From the NCBI GenBank assembly GCA_023436145.1, contig JAEZKP010000010.1, positions 1 to 64,000 of the forward strand: a stretch of 64,000 bases of DNA, written 5' to 3'. The translations under genes were made by a program, and so were the position numbers. The notes beneath the pieces were generated by a model that searched no databases, was not told the origin of the DNA, and saw only the letters and a list, made by a program, of their open reading frames with translations. Positions 18,165 to 28,092 of the stretch are shown here, piece after piece. The stretch is from Fibrobacterota bacterium. GTDB lineage: Bacteria > Fibrobacterota > Chitinivibrionia > Chitinivibrionales > Chitinispirillaceae. Each line of letters begins with the position of its first letter. Position 1 is the first letter of the stretch.

Positions 18165-18794
18165 ATGAATCTGTTTCCCTCAATTTATGCGTTTAATTTT
18201 CTGCTGATTGCATTGATCTCAAACCTCTTTGCTCAATCCACTCTGGCTATTTTGCCCTTTAATTCCAGTGGTATCAGCTCTGCAGAAGCTCGTCAGATAA
18301 GTGAAAAATTCAGGGCTGAATTCACAGCACTGCATAAATATACCGTGATCGACCGCAATTCGATGGAAACACTGCTTGCAGACCAGGGCTTTGATATAAA
18401 TGATCCCTGTAGAAATAACTACTGCGCTGTCACTTTGGGCCAGCTCCTGTCTGTGGATGATGTAATACTGGGAAATGTAGGTAAAATCGATAAGACATAT
18501 GCTATAGATGTAAAAATTATAGATATCAGCAGTGGCTCTGTTTTAAAAGATATCTCCACCAGACACACTGTGAAACAGGCTGTATTATTTAATAAAATCA
18601 TTCCGGAGCTGGTTAAAGAGCTTATCAGCACCAACACATCAACTGTTCAGGTATATAAAAAAAGAGGAAGAGCTTTAATCCCCATCACAGTTATAACTTT
18701 AGGAGCTGCAGCACTGGCTGTACCTGGTTATTTTCTGTATAAAAAATTTACCACCGATGAACCGGAAACCAGGGAACTTGAGGTACAATGGTAA
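18165..18794 (+). CDS. CsgG-like/TolB-N-like periplasmic protein
   Basis: This 210-residue exported protein has an N-terminal signal peptide (about 1-25, ending FAQS), followed by a CsgG/FlgO-type fold recognisable from LAILPFNSSGIS, the VIDRNSMETLL segment, and VDDVILGNVGKID. A C-terminal hydrophobic helix (about 170-195) could anchor it. Proteins of this type assemble at the outer membrane or sense lipid-linked targets. The start at 18165 follows GGAG with 7 bases of spacing. A TTG 12 codons upstream has no SD. The stop overlaps the next ATG by 7 bases (ATGGTAA), so the two genes are translationally coupled and probably work together at the cell surface. Confidence 0.7.
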   Translation: MNLFPSIYAFNFLLIALISNLFAQSTLAILPFNSSGISSAEARQISEKFRAEFTALHKYTVIDRNSMETLLADQGFDINDPCRNNYCAVTLGQLLSVDDVILGNVGKIDKTYAIDVKIIDISSGSVLKDISTRHTVKQAVLFNKIIPELVKELISTNTSTVQVYKKRGRALIPITVITLGAAALAVPGYFLYKKFTTDEPETRELEVQW

Positions 18795-20311
18795 AAGTAC
18801 TCTCTTATCTGCTGAGTTCATTATACATAACGGCATTCTGCCTGTGTTTGAAACAGCCCAGTAATCCTGTAGAAAGAATGTTAAATATCAGCCCAGAACT
18901 GCTATGGAAAACTGCCGATAACTATCCAGGTCCGGAAGAGGTTGACAGTTTACGGTTCACAGTCTTCTCTGCCGATGGCAAATTCAATGATACAATTCAG
19001 GAAGTCTTCAGTTTTAATGATCATCAGGGAGTGCTCAGTGTCCCGGCTAACTGCAGGCTAACCTTAAAAGTAGAAGGTCTTGATGAGCAGGGAAAGGTTA
19101 TCTATAAGGGTACAGTTCAGATTAATGATGCTTCGGATCAGGATATAAAAATTACACTCGATGCTTCACAAGTTACTCCCAGAAAACCTTCCGGCTTTTC
19201 CGCAACCGCCCTCTCACCCTGCAACTACATGCTGAGCTGGAGAGACCGCTCCAACAACGAAACTGGTTTCATCGTTGAACATAGATATAAGGATAAATTT
19301 ATCACTCTGGATACTATCAGAGCTAAAACAGAGTATCTGCATACCTCTGTTGAATATTCAGATTATCAGGTATACCGGATATTTGCTTTTAATAATGCAG
19401 GAACTTCAGATACCATCACCGATTCCATCAAATCCCCTTCCTTAAGCGGCCAAAACAAAGCACCTCAATTTCTACAAAATTCAGAGCAACTCTCCGGTAC
19501 AATATATCTGGACCAGACCAAAAAGATTGTTCTTAATGTAATTGACCCTGATTGTGATGATTTTTACATCTCTGCCAGTCCTTTACTGGACCGTTCAGAA
19601 GATACACTGTTCTGGACTCCCGGTAAATTTGATTTTGGACAAAAGCGATTGTGGGCAGCAGCAACAGATGCTTCCAATGCATCGGATACTCTTTTCTGGG
19701 TCTGGGATGTCAAAGATTCCATCAGACCTGTCATTACCCTGCTGGAGCCTGATACCATCAGACTGGCACAAAACGATCGTTATGTAGAACCAGGAGTTAT
19801 TGCAACCGATAATGTTGATGGCGATATTTCAGATAAAGTCATCATCAATCAATCAGTTAACACCTCTTTTGATGGAACCTACAATATTACATATTCAGTT
19901 TCTGACCGGTTTGGAAATGAAGCGGTTACAAAAACCAGAACAGTATACGTTTTGCCCGGGGCCTTTCCTGACAGGGTACCGCCAGTGATTTTCCTTGTGG
20001 GAGGAGATAGTATCACTCACCATATCGGAACCTGGTTTACCGACCCTGGAGTATTTGCATTGGATAACCGGGAAGACAGTTCCAGTATCAGCGGCAAAAT
20101 AACCGTTAATGGCAAAGTAGATACTACCAGAACAGGAATTTACCAGATTATTTACAAGGTAAAGGATGAATCTGGAAATGAAGCCCAAAAGCTCAGATAT
20201 GTCAAGGTAATAGACGGTGAATCAGAAACCTTATTAACTGATACACAAACAGCAGTACTAAAAAGAGAATTCCATCTGCCTAAAAAAGCAAAAGTGGCAT
20301 CTGCGAAATAG
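18788..20311 (+). CDS. Secreted Ig-like protein with FnIII and DUF5011-type domains
   Basis: This 507-residue protein starts with a hydrophobic export segment that contains a Cys (AFCLC), not a clean lipobox. It holds an FnIII-like part (residues about 130-215, SWRDRSNNETGFIVEHR), a middle Ig-like region, and two DUF5011/HYR-type domains with the YVEPGVIATDNVDGDIS pattern (about 315-400 and 405-490). Such domains mediate adhesion or carbohydrate contact. It is coupled to the CsgG-like gene by a 7-base overlap and may form a surface complex with it. Its last 32 bases overlap the convergent hydrolase gene. Confidence 0.75.
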   Translation: MVKVLSYLLSSLYITAFCLCLKQPSNPVERMLNISPELLWKTADNYPGPEEVDSLRFTVFSADGKFNDTIQEVFSFNDHQGVLSVPANCRLTLKVEGLDEQGKVIYKGTVQINDASDQDIKITLDASQVTPRKPSGFSATALSPCNYMLSWRDRSNNETGFIVEHRYKDKFITLDTIRAKTEYLHTSVEYSDYQVYRIFAFNNAGTSDTITDSIKSPSLSGQNKAPQFLQNSEQLSGTIYLDQTKKIVLNVIDPDCDDFYISASPLLDRSEDTLFWTPGKFDFGQKRLWAAATDASNASDTLFWVWDVKDSIRPVITLLEPDTIRLAQNDRYVEPGVIATDNVDGDISDKVIINQSVNTSFDGTYNITYSVSDRFGNEAVTKTRTVYVLPGAFPDRVPPVIFLVGGDSITHHIGTWFTDPGVFALDNREDSSSISGKITVNGKVDTTRTGIYQIIYKVKDESGNEAQKLRYVKVIDGESETLLTDTQTAVLKREFHLPKKAKVASAK

Positions 20312-21674
20312 AATTTTGATAATAAGGAAGATAAGATCCGTCTGCCCCGATTGAGTTTTCGCCCGTTTCTGGCGGGGTGAAGATATTAAGACAGAAAGAT
20401 TCTCCAGGTAATACTGTCGTTTTTAGATCGACCGTGCTTTCAGTGTGAAACCACCTTCCTTTGCATTCGATCAGGTAGTTTCCTTTTTTCATTTTTAATA
20501 TCATTCGCACAGAATTTTCCGGTCGCAGTCCGCACAAGGAGATTCCATCTGCCTCTTCAGAGCTATACCATTTCAGGTGAAGTGGGAATTGTTCCTCATT
20601 AATAAATTCAGCTGTTTTAATAAGCGGCAGAAAGGCGGGGTTGCTGACCGCTTTACGATATGCAGCACATGAAGGCACCCTCTTAACAAACTGGAAAGTA
20701 TCTCTATCCTCCAGTTCTAGTCCCAGTCCTCCACGATCCCTGAACTGGTACATGGTAACAGCGGATATCCAGCCTTTGCCTTCAGTGCGTACAAGGTCGT
20801 AGAGCTCAGATATTCTTCTGGCCTGTCCATAAAATCCATTCACATCAGAGTCGGCATTAAGTTCAGGAAGAGTGAAAGGGAATGAATCATCACCTCTTAT
20901 TTCGCAGAGTTGTCTGTAATGAGCTTTCATAGTCTCCCACCACTGGTCTAGCTTGAGATCAAAATAAACTGTCGGATCATCTCTGAAAGTGTCTGGCCAT
21001 CCGAAATGCAATGAGAGATACCTGTCAATAGCCAGAACATCTGCAACACGCACAGCCCCGGCCAGTTCCTCTTCTCCCAGATGCATGCGCTCCTGTTGAT
21101 CAAATCCGTTGATACAGAAGACTGTTTTCACCAAAGGAGCTTCCTCTTTAAGGATATGGTGGAACCGGATGAAAAAATCGCTTACCTGTTTATAGGTGTT
21201 TCTACGGTTGAATTGAAACCAGTCACCATTGCACTCATGATTGATTCTGAAGAAAACCCTGCCGTACGCACGAAGCTCCCTGGCAATTTGTTTCAAGTCT
21301 TCATCGGGAACTCTCAAATCGATGGTGAGTGTTAAGTGAATATCCTGACCGAAAATACGCACATCTCTGAATTGCCTGAACACTTCTGCATCCCTAGAAC
21401 CATCAGGACCACCCGGATAAACCTCATAATCCTCAAAAGGCAGATCCCACTGTTTCATGCCAGGTTTCCATTTCATTATCTGACTGGCCCGTTTGGGCCA
21501 TCCATTATCAAAAGGATAATAGGCAAACATAAGATTTACAGCTCTATGGGGTCTTTTCAATGTTTTAAACACATGTTTCATAGGAACGTATAAAGCACGT
21601 TCACTTCCATTAGAAATATCGGCCCCACAAGCTGCAGGTAATAACTTTGCCCGCAAACACTTAATTTTTCTCAT
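20280..21674 (-). CDS. GH26-like TIM-barrel glycoside hydrolase
   Basis: This 464-residue protein has a (beta/alpha)8-type pattern. FFRINHECNGDW (His146-Glu147) resembles the acid/base segment of GH26 mannanases and xylanases, and LPELNADSD (Glu271) is a plausible nucleophile. After about residue 345 a small C-terminal beta domain follows. It would hydrolyse a beta-linked polysaccharide, but family assignment is moderate and the substrate is unknown. I see no signal peptide, which is odd for a polysaccharidase. The ATG at 21674 follows GAGG by a short spacing. It ends inside the 3' end of the convergent Ig-domain gene, with a 32-base tail-to-tail overlap. Confidence 0.6.
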   Translation of the reverse strand: MRKIKCLRAKLLPAACGADISNGSERALYVPMKHVFKTLKRPHRAVNLMFAYYPFDNGWPKRASQIMKWKPGMKQWDLPFEDYEVYPGGPDGSRDAEVFRQFRDVRIFGQDIHLTLTIDLRVPDEDLKQIARELRAYGRVFFRINHECNGDWFQFNRRNTYKQVSDFFIRFHHILKEEAPLVKTVFCINGFDQQERMHLGEEELAGAVRVADVLAIDRYLSLHFGWPDTFRDDPTVYFDLKLDQWWETMKAHYRQLCEIRGDDSFPFTLPELNADSDVNGFYGQARRISELYDLVRTEGKGWISAVTMYQFRDRGGLGLELEDRDTFQFVKRVPSCAAYRKAVSNPAFLPLIKTAEFINEEQFPLHLKWYSSEEADGISLCGLRPENSVRMILKMKKGNYLIECKGRWFHTESTVDLKTTVLPGESFCLNIFTPPETGENSIGADGSYLPYYQNSISQMPLLLF

Positions 21675-21784
21675 TATACCTCAGATTTTTCAGTTGGATT
21701 CGTTCGGACAGAAATGAGCAGGTGATTTCCATTTACCAAGAAAATAATACTAAATAAAGCAGATTGATAATTCCCGAAAAAAAA

Positions 21785-23476
21785 TCAGCCACCAACCGCA
21801 ATTGATTCATAGATCTGCTGCATGTGCGGATCACATCTTAAACAGCTTATCTTGTATTGACCCTCCCTGACTTTACCCTCATTTAACAGCCTGGCTTTAA
21901 TAATCTCATAAGAATTTGGAATCAGTTCAACTAAAACCGGCGAACGAAGCCGGTTAGATCCCCGTTTAGCAGAATATTCCGGATTCACATATTTCAGATG
22001 TTCATCGATCATGTTGATAAATGCATTTTTCTGAACAGCTGCAGTATTCTTTCCAAATTCGATGTAAAGTTTATATAAATAATTTCTGGTATCACAAAAC
22101 ATGGTATAAAATTCTACTTTTATGTTTCTTGCTCTTGAAGCAGCATCGACAGCCTTCATAATATGCATTTCTGAGAGTTTTTCACCCGTAAGGCTTGTGA
22201 TACCCTCCCCTTTTTGTACAAATTCAAAAAGTGGAAACTGATTATAAAAACCGGTAACCCGCACTATATCATTAATATTATACCTGAAAAGACCGCTACC
22301 ATTGGTGATAAGAATATAATAACTCTTCCCTATCTCCAGATCTTTCACACCAAGAATATCTGGTTGCGGCTGATTTATATTTTCTTCCTCTATGAATTCA
22401 AAGTAGTAAATATGCGCCATCAGAATCGAATAATCCCATTCATTACCTAAAGCCAGACCAGCCCTGGCTTCACTTGCCTGGTATCCGAACTCCCGCAAGA
22501 CTGTAGATTCAGAAAACAGATCATTAAGTTTAGGCAGTATCAATTTACAATTACCCTGTTTCCAGGTATTAATACAAACCAGATCTGGCCAGTAATGTTT
22601 TGGCTTCAGCTGTTCCCCATATACTTTATAGAGATCCTGAAGATATCTGGCTTTATTTCTGTCCGGTTTAAGATGACTCAGGACCTGGTCGCGCTCAGAC
22701 GGATCGATTTCCGCCAACACATCTTCCCTGATTGTTCCGTCATGAATATCTTTTATCAAATCGGATATGTTGTCGGTGACTGTGCGATGGAATTGCAGTA
22801 AAGTAGACGGGTTTACTGTAATAATGTAAGAAATGGAGGTTCCCAGGCCAAAACGCATCATTGCATAGTATTTCTTCTGATAATCATTAATACAGATTAC
22901 CGGGTAGGGGGTGGCATATAAGTCTTTTAAAATCGCTGGAATATTTCTATAAACCACTCCTGAAATTGAACCAAAAGGAGTACCATCTTCTACATACCCC
23001 TCTATCGCAGGTGCCACAGCGGAGAGGTTTTGCCCATGGAATAACCGGGGATTATCTTTCAAACATGAGTAAAACCATATTTTGCTGATATTATTATAAG
23101 CTTTTTCAAAATAGTCTCTGGAAACCGGAATCAATTTGGGTTTATCGGTAGTTCCACTGGTGGTATTGTAAAATAAAGCTTTACCCGGGAAAAGCACATT
23201 CTCTTCCCCTTTGCACATACGGTCAATATAACAACGATGCCCCTCAAAATCTCTTATGGGAACGGCACTCCTGAAATCTTCAGCGGATTTTAGTGCAGCG
23301 AATCGGTGCTCTTTTCCAAATGCCGTATTTCTGGAATCTTCAAGGATGCTTTTTAGCACCCTGTTCTGTGCCCCGGTACAATCATGACTTGCTTTATTCA
23401 GAATACGCAGCAGAGGCGAGCCGGAAAGGGTAAGCGCAATTTTTTTTACAAATGGGTTTCGGATTCCAAGATGCAT
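21785..23476 (-). CDS. Bacterial GH3 (auxin-responsive-type) acyl-adenylating enzyme
   Basis: This 563-residue protein belongs to the GH3 branch of the ANL adenylating superfamily. The nucleotide loop TSGTTDKPK (106-114) is intact, and the rest of the fold (IEGYVEDG, LVITNGSGLFRYNINDIV, TGEKLSE) matches the family. Plant GH3 enzymes couple amino acids to hormones such as jasmonate or auxin. Bacterial members are largely uncharacterised and probably form an amide or ester from an acid substrate through acyl-AMP. There is no signal peptide. The ATG at 23476 has a poor SD. It lies between the GH26-like gene and a TPR glycosyltransferase gene on the same strand, with gaps of 110 and 162 bases. 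Confidence 0.85.
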   Translation of the reverse strand: MHLGIRNPFVKKIALTLSGSPLLRILNKASHDCTGAQNRVLKSILEDSRNTAFGKEHRFAALKSAEDFRSAVPIRDFEGHRCYIDRMCKGEENVLFPGKALFYNTTSGTTDKPKLIPVSRDYFEKAYNNISKIWFYSCLKDNPRLFHGQNLSAVAPAIEGYVEDGTPFGSISGVVYRNIPAILKDLYATPYPVICINDYQKKYYAMMRFGLGTSISYIITVNPSTLLQFHRTVTDNISDLIKDIHDGTIREDVLAEIDPSERDQVLSHLKPDRNKARYLQDLYKVYGEQLKPKHYWPDLVCINTWKQGNCKLILPKLNDLFSESTVLREFGYQASEARAGLALGNEWDYSILMAHIYYFEFIEEENINQPQPDILGVKDLEIGKSYYILITNGSGLFRYNINDIVRVTGFYNQFPLFEFVQKGEGITSLTGEKLSEMHIMKAVDAASRARNIKVEFYTMFCDTRNYLYKLYIEFGKNTAAVQKNAFINMIDEHLKYVNPEYSAKRGSNRLRSPVLVELIPNSYEIIKARLLNEGKVREGQYKISCLRCDPHMQQIYESIAVGG

Positions 23477-23638
23477 ATAAAGAATTTAGTTTACTGTAAG
23501 CCATAAGGAAAGAGTAAATCATGAAAATAGCAACAGAAAGTACACATAAAATGCACATCGGCTTATAAAAAACACTCTGATTCCGTTAAATTAATATCAG
23601 AAGTACTGAAGCTGAGGTACTGCTCATAACGGATCTGT

Positions 23639-25075
23639 TTAAAAAACAAAGAAGAATTCTTTTTGCAGTTGCAACAAAGCCTGTTTAAAAGATGCATCCT
23701 CGATTTGAAGGTCGCTTCTTTCTGATATGTATCTTCTGAAAGTATTATACTTTTCATTTTCCCCGAATAAGGGTTCTATTGATTTAATGGTCTGAAAAAC
23801 CAGATCTTGTTTATCAGCGATATTATAGATGATGCATAAACCAATAAAGGCATCGATATTGCCGTCCTTAATGATTAAAAGACTCTTTTCAAACTCGTGA
23901 AGAGCATCCATTAACCGGTTGCATTTTAAAAATATCCTGCCAGCCATATTTCTTATTTCCTGTCGAGCAGGAAAAGCAGCTACAGCCTGAGTTATAAGTT
24001 TCTCAGCAAGTCCAAGGTTTTCAGATTCAGCCAAAATGCGTGACATCCGTAATAACGATTTCATCTTTGCTGCACGAAAATCAACCCCCACCTGTCCTGG
24101 TTGCGGCTTATTATCGATAACAAGCCTGAGACATTCAAGCGCACTTTCCTTGTCATCAGCCATCTCCAAAGCAACTGCCCTATTGTAGCATACATCCAAC
24201 CGCCATGAAGATAGTTTAAAAGCTTGTTCAAAGAGTTCTGCAGCCTTCTTATAATCCTGCTTTTTAAGATGGATATTACCCAACCCACAGTATGCCTGCG
24301 AAGCCAGAGCAGGGGTATTTTTCATACATTTTGGGATACAGAGAAGTTTATTATACCAGCTGGAAGCTGCTTCATAATCTTCTATCAGCAAAAACGAATC
24401 TGCAATCTCCAAAAGCATCACTTCATCACTACCGGATTTATCAAATTCCTTTAAAAGCATCTCCGCATTACGTCGTGCTTTCTGCTTGAGAACCGAAGGA
24501 TCTGCATAGCCATGATGTTCGATCACTATATCCGTATTTTCCAGTTTCAGCCCCATACGTAATGCACTGGGCATCATCTGCTCATGGATGCTGCGCTCAA
24601 AAAAGATATCAGGGTGGTTTGGAAACATCCTGGCCTGCATAAATTCTGTACCAGTATTATTTGGACGCTCATTTCTGACCAACATTGCAAAAACACATTC
24701 TGGTGGTCTGGTCTTTAATTCCAATAATCCGGATATAGATTCCCGAGGTACAACATCATCAGCATCCAGCCACAGTATCCATTGACAAGAGGCTTGTTGT
24801 AATGAAATGTTTCTAGCCCACGCAAAATCATTCTGCCATTGAACCTTAATCACGATCGCCCCAAAGCTCTCCGCTATATCTACAGTAGAATCGCTGCTGC
24901 CAGTATCCACCACCACTATTTCATCAGCAGCCTCTCTCACACTTTGCAGGCATCGCCCCAGCAAAAGGCCCTCATTTTTCACAATCATACAAACAGATAA
25001 AGTACCTGGGATACTATGTCGGTCTTTTTTTGCAGTATTCACTTCTGAAGATTGTCCTCTCCTCTGGTTCACCAC
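23639..25075 (-). CDS. Family-2 glycosyltransferase fused to TPR repeats
   Basis: This protein of about 478 residues has an N-terminal GT2 domain (about 25-190) with SVCMIVKNE, VVDTGSSDST and the metal-binding LDADD, followed by several TPR units (about 230-460). Similar GT2-TPR proteins add sugars to surface glycans or proteins. The listed start is a GTG-GTG pair with no SD, so the true start could lie up to 25 codons inside. It has no membrane segment. It is followed by GH3 on the same strand. Confidence 0.85.
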   Translation of the reverse strand: MVNQRRGQSSEVNTAKKDRHSIPGTLSVCMIVKNEGLLLGRCLQSVREAADEIVVVDTGSSDSTVDIAESFGAIVIKVQWQNDFAWARNISLQQASCQWILWLDADDVVPRESISGLLELKTRPPECVFAMLVRNERPNNTGTEFMQARMFPNHPDIFFERSIHEQMMPSALRMGLKLENTDIVIEHHGYADPSVLKQKARRNAEMLLKEFDKSGSDEVMLLEIADSFLLIEDYEAASSWYNKLLCIPKCMKNTPALASQAYCGLGNIHLKKQDYKKAAELFEQAFKLSSWRLDVCYNRAVALEMADDKESALECLRLVIDNKPQPGQVGVDFRAAKMKSLLRMSRILAESENLGLAEKLITQAVAAFPARQEIRNMAGRIFLKCNRLMDALHEFEKSLLIIKDGNIDAFIGLCIIYNIADKQDLVFQTIKSIEPLFGENEKYNTFRRYISERSDLQIEDASFKQALLQLQKEFFFVF

Positions 25076-25724
25076 TTAACAGCCGATATTTTACAATAAT
25101 TTGCTCAACATTGAGAAAATCATTACTGAATCCTAATAATATCACATTATGCGGCTGAATTCAATTAAGGAACTTCAACATGGGTCGTAGCAAACAAAGG
25201 AACTGAAAAAAAAGCAGGACAATTAATGAGGAAGTTTGCAGCAAAATTGTATCGCCATCTTTTAATTTTAAAATGCATTTGACAAGCAAAAAGCACTTTC
25301 TTATGCATGTTGCAAATCTTATGATGACAGGTGGTCTGAGGATATATCCAAACAACAAAACTGTTCGCTTATAATACAAAAAAGTGCCGTTTTTAAGGAT
25401 TGAAATTCATATTCCCGGAATGTACCATTACTCTTGACTCAGGTAAAATAATGACCTATTTTTGAAACGATACACTGTGATATTTCAGCGACAATTTTTT
25501 TATGAATTGTCTATCAGATATCAGAATCTTCAGGACAATGTTTCTGGTAGGGAGAATTTTCTGTCTGTTCAGAATATAATTCTCTGCCAGCAGCTTTTTG
25601 ACCCCTCGGGAGCTATGAATTCTGGCTGAAGAATCAGTTTACCAAACGATAATTGGATATGGGGAGCTTATAGTGACCCATATTTATCAAACAGGAGAAA
25701 GATTTTTTCAAAGTGGAGGATTTG
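25076..25724. other. Long intergenic region before hppA
   Basis: This holds 649 bases without a credible gene. The one minus-strand frame (72 residues, 25161-25379) has low-complexity hydrophobic text and no SD. A candidate promoter at 25434-25462 would leave a leader of about 255 bases before the pyrophosphatase start, long enough for a regulatory RNA, but I recognise no known riboswitch. Confidence 0.35.
25434..25462 (+). promoter_or_regulatory. Possible sigma70 promoter for hppA
   Basis: TTGACT (25434-25439) and TATTTT (25457-25462) are spaced by 17 bases. The -35 matches 5 of 6 positions and the -10 matches 4 of 6. A long leader follows. The call is weak because the region is AT-rich. 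Confidence 0.3.
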
Positions 25725-28058
25725 ATGGGAAACCTGATGCTCATTGTTCCATTGGCAGGAGTGATTGCTCTCATTTCAGCCTATTTTTTCTATAATTCCA
25801 TGATGCGATCCGAAAAAGGAAACGCAAAAATGGAGGAGATCGCCGGCTATGTCAGAGAGGGAGCATATGCTTATCTTTTTAGACAATATAAAGTAGTATT
25901 GATTGTCTTTTTAATTCTCTGCATTATCTTCGCTGTTCTTGCTTTTATGGGCATACAGAACCCTTTTGTTCCCATCGCATTTCTGACCGGTGGTTTTTTT
26001 TCCGGCTTGTGTGGGTTCTTAGGGATGAAAACTGCCACCAACGCTTCAAGCAGAACCGCCCAGGGGGCTTCTCATTCTCTTAACAGAGGATTGAAAGTGG
26101 CCTTTCGCTCAGGAGCAGTGATGGGTCTGGTGGTAGTTGGATTTGGTTTGCTGGATATCGCATTCTGGTACTTTTTACTGGATCTTGTTATTTATACCCC
26201 GGAAAATATGGCTAAGGGTCTCAACTTTCTGGGTTTGGTACTGGTTGAACCAGGTATTGACAACTATGAGAAATTCATCGCCATCACCACTACCATGCTT
26301 ACTTTCGGTATGGGTGCTTCAACTCAGGCATTATTTGCCAGAGTCGGTGGAGGAATTTACACAAAAGCAGCCGATGTGGGTGCTGATCTGGTAGGAAAAG
26401 TGGAAGCTGGAATTCCAGAAGATGATCCAAGAAATCCTGCGACAATTGCAGACAATGTGGGTGACAATGTTGGTGATGTGGCAGGAATGGGAGCAGATCT
26501 GTATGAGTCATACTGTGGATCGATTCTGGCAACTGCAGCTCTGGGTGCAGCCCTCCCTCTCAGCGGCGCCTTCAGCGGAGTTAAAGCAATTACCGCCCCC
26601 ATGATTATCTCAGCTCTGGGAGTATTCTTTTCCATAGCCGGTATTTTTGCGGTAAAAACAAAAGAAGATGCCAGTATGAAAAACCTTCTTGCCTCATTAA
26701 ATCTGGGAGTCTGGGGATCATCATTTCTTCTTCTCATAGCCCTGGCAATTATGGCTTTCACCGGCTTTATCACCTGGGGGATTTTTGGAGCAGTGGTTAC
26801 CGGCCTGGTCTCAGGTCTGATTATTGGAAAGGCCACTGAATTTTATACTTCCGATGAACATAACCCCACCAGATCCATTGCCAATCAGACCAAGATGGGG
26901 TATGCTACTACTATAATAGAAGGTCTGGCTGTAGGCATGTATTCTTCTGCTATACCGGTTATAACCATTGTGTTTGGTATCATTCTTTCATTCGCCTTTT
27001 CCGGCGGTTTCTCCTCAATCAACATGGGGCTTTACGGAATCGGCTTCGCTGCGGTAGGAATGCTCTCTACTCTGGGGATAACCCTGGCAACCGACGCTTA
27101 TGGTCCAATTGCAGATAACGCTGGTGGAAATGCTGAAATGAGTGGACTGAGCCCTCAGGTCCGCCAAAGAACAGATGCTCTGGATATGCTTGGTAACACC
27201 ACTGCAGCAACAGGTAAAGGTTTCGCCATCGGTTCTGCAGCTCTCACAGCTATGGCTCTTTTATCCGCCTATATGGAAGAAATAAAGATCTGGATTGCAA
27301 AACTGGCTCAGAAATCTGCAGATGGGTTTTTAGTGATTGACAAGTTCCGGTTCTATGCTAAAGATGTTTCTGCAGAGATAGCAGAAAGTCTAAGAGTTCA
27401 AGGTATTACTGCAGTGACCGCTAAAACAGCCACCCTCAGGGATCTGACAACCGCCTTTGATGTCAACTTACTGAATCCCATGTTGATAGCAGGTCTCTTC
27501 ATTGGAGGTATGATGGCATTTTTATTCTGTGCCATGACTATGAAAGCAGTGGGCAGAGCAGCAGGAAACATGGTGGAAGAGGTCCGCAGACAATTCAAAG
27601 CTCTTCCGGGAATACTTAAGGGAACTGATAAGCCAGAATATGGAAAATGTGTTGAAATATCGACTATCGGCGCACAAAAAGAGATGCTCGTACCATCACT
27701 TTTAGCCATAGTGGTCCCTGTAATTACTGGTATTCTCTTTGGGGTCGCTGGTGTTATGGGACTTCTGGTTGGAGGATTAACTACCGGTTTTGCATTAGCC
27801 TCAATGCTCAATAATGCAGGCGGTGCCTGGGACAATGCTAAAAAATTCATAGAAAAAGGAAATCTTGGCGGAAAAGGATCTGCTTCTCATAAAGCAGCTG
27901 TGGTTGGAGACACTGTAGGTGATCCTTTCAAAGATACTTCCGGTCCTTCTCTTAACATTCTAATAAAACTTATGTCAATGGTTTCAGTTGTCTTCGCAGG
28001 AGTGGTACTGTTTGCTTACCCCAAAGTAAGTCAGATTTTTACTCTCCTGGGACGATAG
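25725..28058 (+). CDS. hppA: K+-dependent-type membrane pyrophosphatase (H+ or Na+ pump)
   Basis: This integral membrane enzyme of about 777 residues hydrolyses pyrophosphate and pumps ions. Both signature regions are intact: DVGADLVGKVE with the Asp-rich DNVGDNVGD stretch, and DNAGGNAEMSG, plus the C-terminal GDTVGDPFKDTSGP. The segment GNTTAATGKG has Ala and Gly at the two positions that mark K+-dependent enzymes (K+-independent ones have Lys and Thr there). Whether it moves H+ or Na+ cannot be fixed by eye. I chose the ATG at 25725 (MGNLMLIV) because GGAGG ends about 5 bases before it. A GTG four codons earlier overlaps that SD. It is followed by a strong terminator and a convergent phosphofructokinase gene. 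Confidence 0.95.
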   Translation: MGNLMLIVPLAGVIALISAYFFYNSMMRSEKGNAKMEEIAGYVREGAYAYLFRQYKVVLIVFLILCIIFAVLAFMGIQNPFVPIAFLTGGFFSGLCGFLGMKTATNASSRTAQGASHSLNRGLKVAFRSGAVMGLVVVGFGLLDIAFWYFLLDLVIYTPENMAKGLNFLGLVLVEPGIDNYEKFIAITTTMLTFGMGASTQALFARVGGGIYTKAADVGADLVGKVEAGIPEDDPRNPATIADNVGDNVGDVAGMGADLYESYCGSILATAALGAALPLSGAFSGVKAITAPMIISALGVFFSIAGIFAVKTKEDASMKNLLASLNLGVWGSSFLLLIALAIMAFTGFITWGIFGAVVTGLVSGLIIGKATEFYTSDEHNPTRSIANQTKMGYATTIIEGLAVGMYSSAIPVITIVFGIILSFAFSGGFSSINMGLYGIGFAAVGMLSTLGITLATDAYGPIADNAGGNAEMSGLSPQVRQRTDALDMLGNTTAATGKGFAIGSAALTAMALLSAYMEEIKIWIAKLAQKSADGFLVIDKFRFYAKDVSAEIAESLRVQGITAVTAKTATLRDLTTAFDVNLLNPMLIAGLFIGGMMAFLFCAMTMKAVGRAAGNMVEEVRRQFKALPGILKGTDKPEYGKCVEISTIGAQKEMLVPSLLAIVVPVITGILFGVAGVMGLLVGGLTTGFALASMLNNAGGAWDNAKKFIEKGNLGGKGSASHKAAVVGDTVGDPFKDTSGPSLNILIKLMSMVSVVFAGVVLFAYPKVSQIFTLLGR

Positions 28059-28092
28059 AATTAAAATTTGTGACGTTTCAGAAAAATTAAAA

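Noticed and set aside
25161..25379. 72-residue hydrophobic minus-strand frame before hppA
   Set aside because: Low-complexity Leu/Phe text and no Shine-Dalgarno. It might be a membrane peptide, but nothing supports it.
26357..26836. 159-residue frame antisense to hppA
   Set aside because: Complement of a highly conserved membrane enzyme; Pro/Ala/Arg-rich text typical of antisense frames.
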